Assembly: GCA_964634205.1 (NCBI GenBank)
Contig: CAZWKE010000068.1
Coordinates: 1-9,520 of the forward strand
Length of the DNA stretch: 9,520 nt
Source of the DNA: JAFGGG01 sp964634205
Lineage (GTDB): Bacteria > Spirochaetota > Spirochaetia > SZUA-6 > RPPD01
Direction: 5' to 3'
Shown: positions 7,261-9,520 of the stretch, piece by piece
Layout of the letters: each line of letters begins with the position of its first letter
Position numbering within the stretch: the first letter of the stretch is position 1
The notes under the pieces: generated by a model
The model's database searches: none
Told to the model about the DNA's origin: nothing
The model's input: the letters and a program-made list of their open reading frames with translations, nothing else
Made by a program: the position numbers and the translations under genes

Positions 7261-7300
7261 CTACTCCTCGGCGCCCGCCCGGCGCAGAAGATCTATGATG
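7261..7300 (-). repeat. 3' end shared with the third ankyrin gene (copy B)
   Basis: This is the counterpart of 3551-3590 in the same orientation, 3.7 kb apart. Protein ends are DIIDLLRRAGAEE here and DIVDLLRRAGAEE in the other copy; most base differences are synonymous. Such direct repeats could serve recombination between the two genes. Confidence 0.7.
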
Positions 7301-9520
7301 TCTTGGCGCCCTCCTTGTTTGGCTATTTGAATTGCCGTCATATTTGATCCGTCCTGTAACTTTATATTCACGTCGGCTCCCGCTTTTATCAGGAGGGCCG
7401 CTATTTCAACTTGACCGCGTTGAACGGCTTCCATAAGGGGTGTCCAGCTTTCCGCTATACCACGCCCTTTGTTCACGTCAACACCCGCTTGAATAAAAAC
7501 TTTTACAACTTCGATATGTGTCAAATTAATTGCTTCCATAAATGCAGAGGTATCGCCCTCACCCGTATCGTACATATCGGCCCCGGCTTCCAAAAGGAGT
7601 TTTGTTATCTCTTTGTTATTGTTTCGTGCTGCTATGAACAGAACGGGTTCGCTCCGGAAAGTACCATCATAATAGGTATTCAGATCCACACCTTGTTTTA
7701 TAAGTTCCTGTACTTTGGACACATCGCCGTTTGCCACCGCTTCTATAAACTCTTCTCGTAGCGCCTTATCATCCCGGGCGCCCGCTTCAAGGAGAAGTGT
7801 GACTATTTCCTGATGACCTTCTTTCCTGGCGATATCTATGGCTTTATTTCCCTTTTTATCTGTTACTTCCAGATTCAGGCCATCTTTTAAAAGTACTTTA
7901 ATCACGGGAGTATTTCCTTTTTCTGCCGCGGCCATAAGGGCGTTTTTCCCGGCCGTGTTTTGTATGTCTCCATCGGCACCGGCCCGGATCAGATACACGA
8001 CGGTGTCGGTGTGTCCTGAACGGGACGCGTACATCAGCGCCGTATCCCCGAATTGGTTATGCGAATTAACATCAATTCCCGCTTTCACAAATCGCCGGAC
8101 TACTTCAGTAAATCCTTTCCTGCCGGCGGTCAACAGGATTTGTGAACTATATTCTGTGCTTAAAAAAAGATCCGCTCCATTCTGTAAAACCAGATCTACC
8201 AATTCAATATTCCCGGCCTCGAGCGTATATAATAACGCGGTTTTCCCCTGTTCATCGCGAGCATTGACATCCGCGCCGTTTTGAATCAATAATTCGGCCG
8301 TTTCTATATGTTTTTTGTCCAGCGCACATAATAACGCGGTCATATATCTCTCGTTCCAGGTGTTCACCTTCGCTCCGGCCTTTATCAGTAGCTCAACCGC
8401 TCCCGTCAGGCCCGCTCCGGCGGCATGCATCAAGACGCTTGTTCCGTTTCTATCCCTGGCATTGGGATTGACCCCCGAGTTAATTAAAAGCGCTATAAAT
8501 CCCTGATCACTCTGATTGGCCGCCTTTACCAGGGCCAGACAAAGGTACTGATCATTTTTATATACATAGGCCCCCCGTTTAATAAGTAATTTAACTATAT
8601 CAATATGCATATTATAAGCCGCCTGACCTATCGTTGTCATACCTTTATAACCGGAGCTTGCGTCTACGCCATAGTCGAGCAGTTTTTTTACCGTTTCCGC
8701 TTCACCCGCTTCCGCCAAATAAAACATCGAGAATTCAAGAGTCTCTTTTTTTATATGTGTATAATCGGTTTTTTCAATGATTAGCTTTATCAGCTCCGGA
8801 TATCTCATTTTAACAGCCTTAGCCAGTAAAGCCTCACAATCGTGCCTGTTCATGTCGATTTTTGAATGGGCGCCGGCTTGCAAAAGAAGCTTTTCTATCT
8901 CTTTCTGTTTTTTGTCCCTGGCGATATCGAAAGCGGTAATATCTTTGCCATTGTTCATAAATACATCGGCCCCTGCCTTCAAAAGCAGTTTTACTATTTC
9001 AATATGACCGTTTTCTGCCGCGCACATCAAGGCGGTTCTTGGGCGAAATAACGTTTTATCAAAATAATTAACGTCGGCGCCGGCATTGAGCAGAAGCCGC
9101 ACGAGTTCAGTTTTACCCTGTTCCGCGGCTGCTGCCAGAACAGACCTGTAACTTCCGGTATTTACCCGGGCACCGTTTTTCATAAGGAGTTTGGCGATAT
9201 CAACATACCCTTTTTCAACCGCTATTTCCAACGCGGTTCTTTTATAAAAATCACAACCATTTATATCAGCACCCGCTTGAAGCAGAAGCGCTACGAGTTC
9301 TTTATGCTTGTTTTCCGCGGCAATTAGAAGTGCCGGTCTTGCCACGGTATCCGTATTTTTTGTATCTGGATCGGCACCCTGCCGCAAAAGTTGCGCCGCC
9401 TTGTTTAGATCACCGGACTGTACCGCTTGCAGAAAAATGTTGCGCTGTTCCCAGTCATCTTTTGCGCCCGCTTTAAGGAGGAGTTCTACTATTTCACTAT
9501 GACCTCCATTTCGCGCGTAA
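7261..9520 (-). CDS. Large ankyrin-repeat protein, first visible gene of the operon (5' end outside window)
   Basis: The frame is open from the right edge of the window to TAG at 7261-7263, giving 752 visible residues; the start and any signal peptide lie beyond 9520. A TTG at 9385-9387 could be mistaken for the start, but the 44 codons before it continue the same ankyrin pattern (GGHSEIVELLLKAGAKDD, then LQAVQSGDLNKAAQLL), so the gene is longer. About 22-23 repeats of 33 residues are seen. Cap-like repeats end in AGA at visible residues 19, 217, 581 and 750, spaced about 6, 11 and 5 repeats apart; the first and third are followed by KDD or RDD and a new helix pair. The end, DLLRRAGAEE, is the same as in the 679-aa protein. 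No enzyme domain is visible. Export is inferred from its operon partners, not from its own sequence. Confidence 0.9.
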   Translation of the reverse strand, partial: YARNGGHSEIVELLLKAGAKDDWEQRNIFLQAVQSGDLNKAAQLLRQGADPDTKNTDTVARPALLIAAENKHKELVALLLQAGADINGCDFYKRTALEIAVEKGYVDIAKLLMKNGARVNTGSYRSVLAAAAEQGKTELVRLLLNAGADVNYFDKTLFRPRTALMCAAENGHIEIVKLLLKAGADVFMNNGKDITAFDIARDKKQKEIEKLLLQAGAHSKIDMNRHDCEALLAKAVKMRYPELIKLIIEKTDYTHIKKETLEFSMFYLAEAGEAETVKKLLDYGVDASSGYKGMTTIGQAAYNMHIDIVKLLIKRGAYVYKNDQYLCLALVKAANQSDQGFIALLINSGVNPNARDRNGTSVLMHAAGAGLTGAVELLIKAGAKVNTWNERYMTALLCALDKKHIETAELLIQNGADVNARDEQGKTALLYTLEAGNIELVDLVLQNGADLFLSTEYSSQILLTAGRKGFTEVVRRFVKAGIDVNSHNQFGDTALMYASRSGHTDTVVYLIRAGADGDIQNTAGKNALMAAAEKGNTPVIKVLLKDGLNLEVTDKKGNKAIDIARKEGHQEIVTLLLEAGARDDKALREEFIEAVANGDVSKVQELIKQGVDLNTYYDGTFRSEPVLFIAARNNNKEITKLLLEAGADMYDTGEGDTSAFMEAINLTHIEVVKVFIQAGVDVNKGRGIAESWTPLMEAVQRGQVEIAALLIKAGADVNIKLQDGSNMTAIQIAKQGGRQDIIDLLRRAGAEE
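8869..9462 (-). repeat. Six-repeat ankyrin domain block in the first ankyrin gene
   Basis: Visible residues 20-217 begin with KDDWEQRNIFLQAV, run through ordinary repeats and end in the cap-like DITAFDIARDKKQKEIEKLLLQAGA. The layout and length parallel the block at 3848-4432, although the junction that follows (HSKIDMNRHD) is diverged from the K/R-D-D form. Confidence 0.55.

Noticed and set aside
7838..8284. 148-codon plus-strand frame inside the first ankyrin gene
   Set aside because: Antisense shadow of the repeats; its Ala/Pro/Phe-rich product has no recognisable features and no start signals.
9385..9387. TTG as start codon of the first ankyrin gene
   Set aside because: No Shine-Dalgarno precedes it, and 44 in-frame codons before it encode continuous ankyrin repeat sequence up to the window edge.
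3551..9520. Regular ~99-bp periodicity as a CRISPR array or non-coding satellite
   Set aside because: The periodicity is that of 33-residue ankyrin repeats in open reading frames; copies are diverged and mostly coding-constrained.

Overview
The window reads as an accessory or recently rearranged stretch of a Gram-negative bacterial chromosome. Signal peptides, a predicted outer-membrane beta-barrel protein and a membrane hybrid histidine kinase all point to a diderm host. The mixture of A/T-rich spacers, consensus sigma70-type boxes and large exported ankyrin proteins would fit a spirochaete or another environmental diderm, but no sequence here fixes the taxon and I hold that guess loosely.

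Region 1 (1-2346, plus strand): the last 39 codons of a probable nitroreductase-family protein are followed by a perfect 16-bp palindrome of the TetR-operator type. Next is a very short tautomerase-like gene (start Met, then the catalytic-type Pro) that looks truncated or frameshifted. A full-consensus promoter (TTGACA, 17-bp spacer, TATAAT) then drives a 640-residue hybrid histidine kinase: membrane segments, PAS, HisKA, HATPase and C-terminal receiver.

Region 2 (2363-3550): a convergent minus-strand gene for a small exported beta-barrel-like protein is followed by a 220-bp divergent spacer holding a Fur-like 7-1-7 box. After it comes a 94-codon plus-strand remnant of a UvrD/PcrA-type helicase, with the Q-like motif, Walker A and motif Ia but nothing further.

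Region 3 (3551-9520, minus strand): almost 6 kb is one tightly packed operon of three ankyrin-repeat genes, transcribed from the right edge towards the left. The first gene enters from outside the window (752 residues visible). The second (540 aa) and third (679 aa) both begin with hydrophobic export signals and strong Shine-Dalgarno sites, with gaps of 30 and 17 bp. No enzymatic domain is visible in any of them.

The most interesting signal is the internal layout of the first and third ankyrin proteins. They are not uniform solenoids. They look like chains of ankyrin domains in which a C-terminal-cap-like repeat ending in AGA is followed by a charged K/R-D-D junction and a new N-terminal-cap-like helix pair. 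The junctions are spaced by approximately whole numbers of 33-residue repeats. These two proteins also share nearly the same 3' end (DLLRRAGAEE), as if blocks had been inserted upstream of a common terminal repeat. The operon's left edge lies 47 bp from the helicase remnant, so insertion of the cassette into a helicase gene is a reasonable hypothesis.
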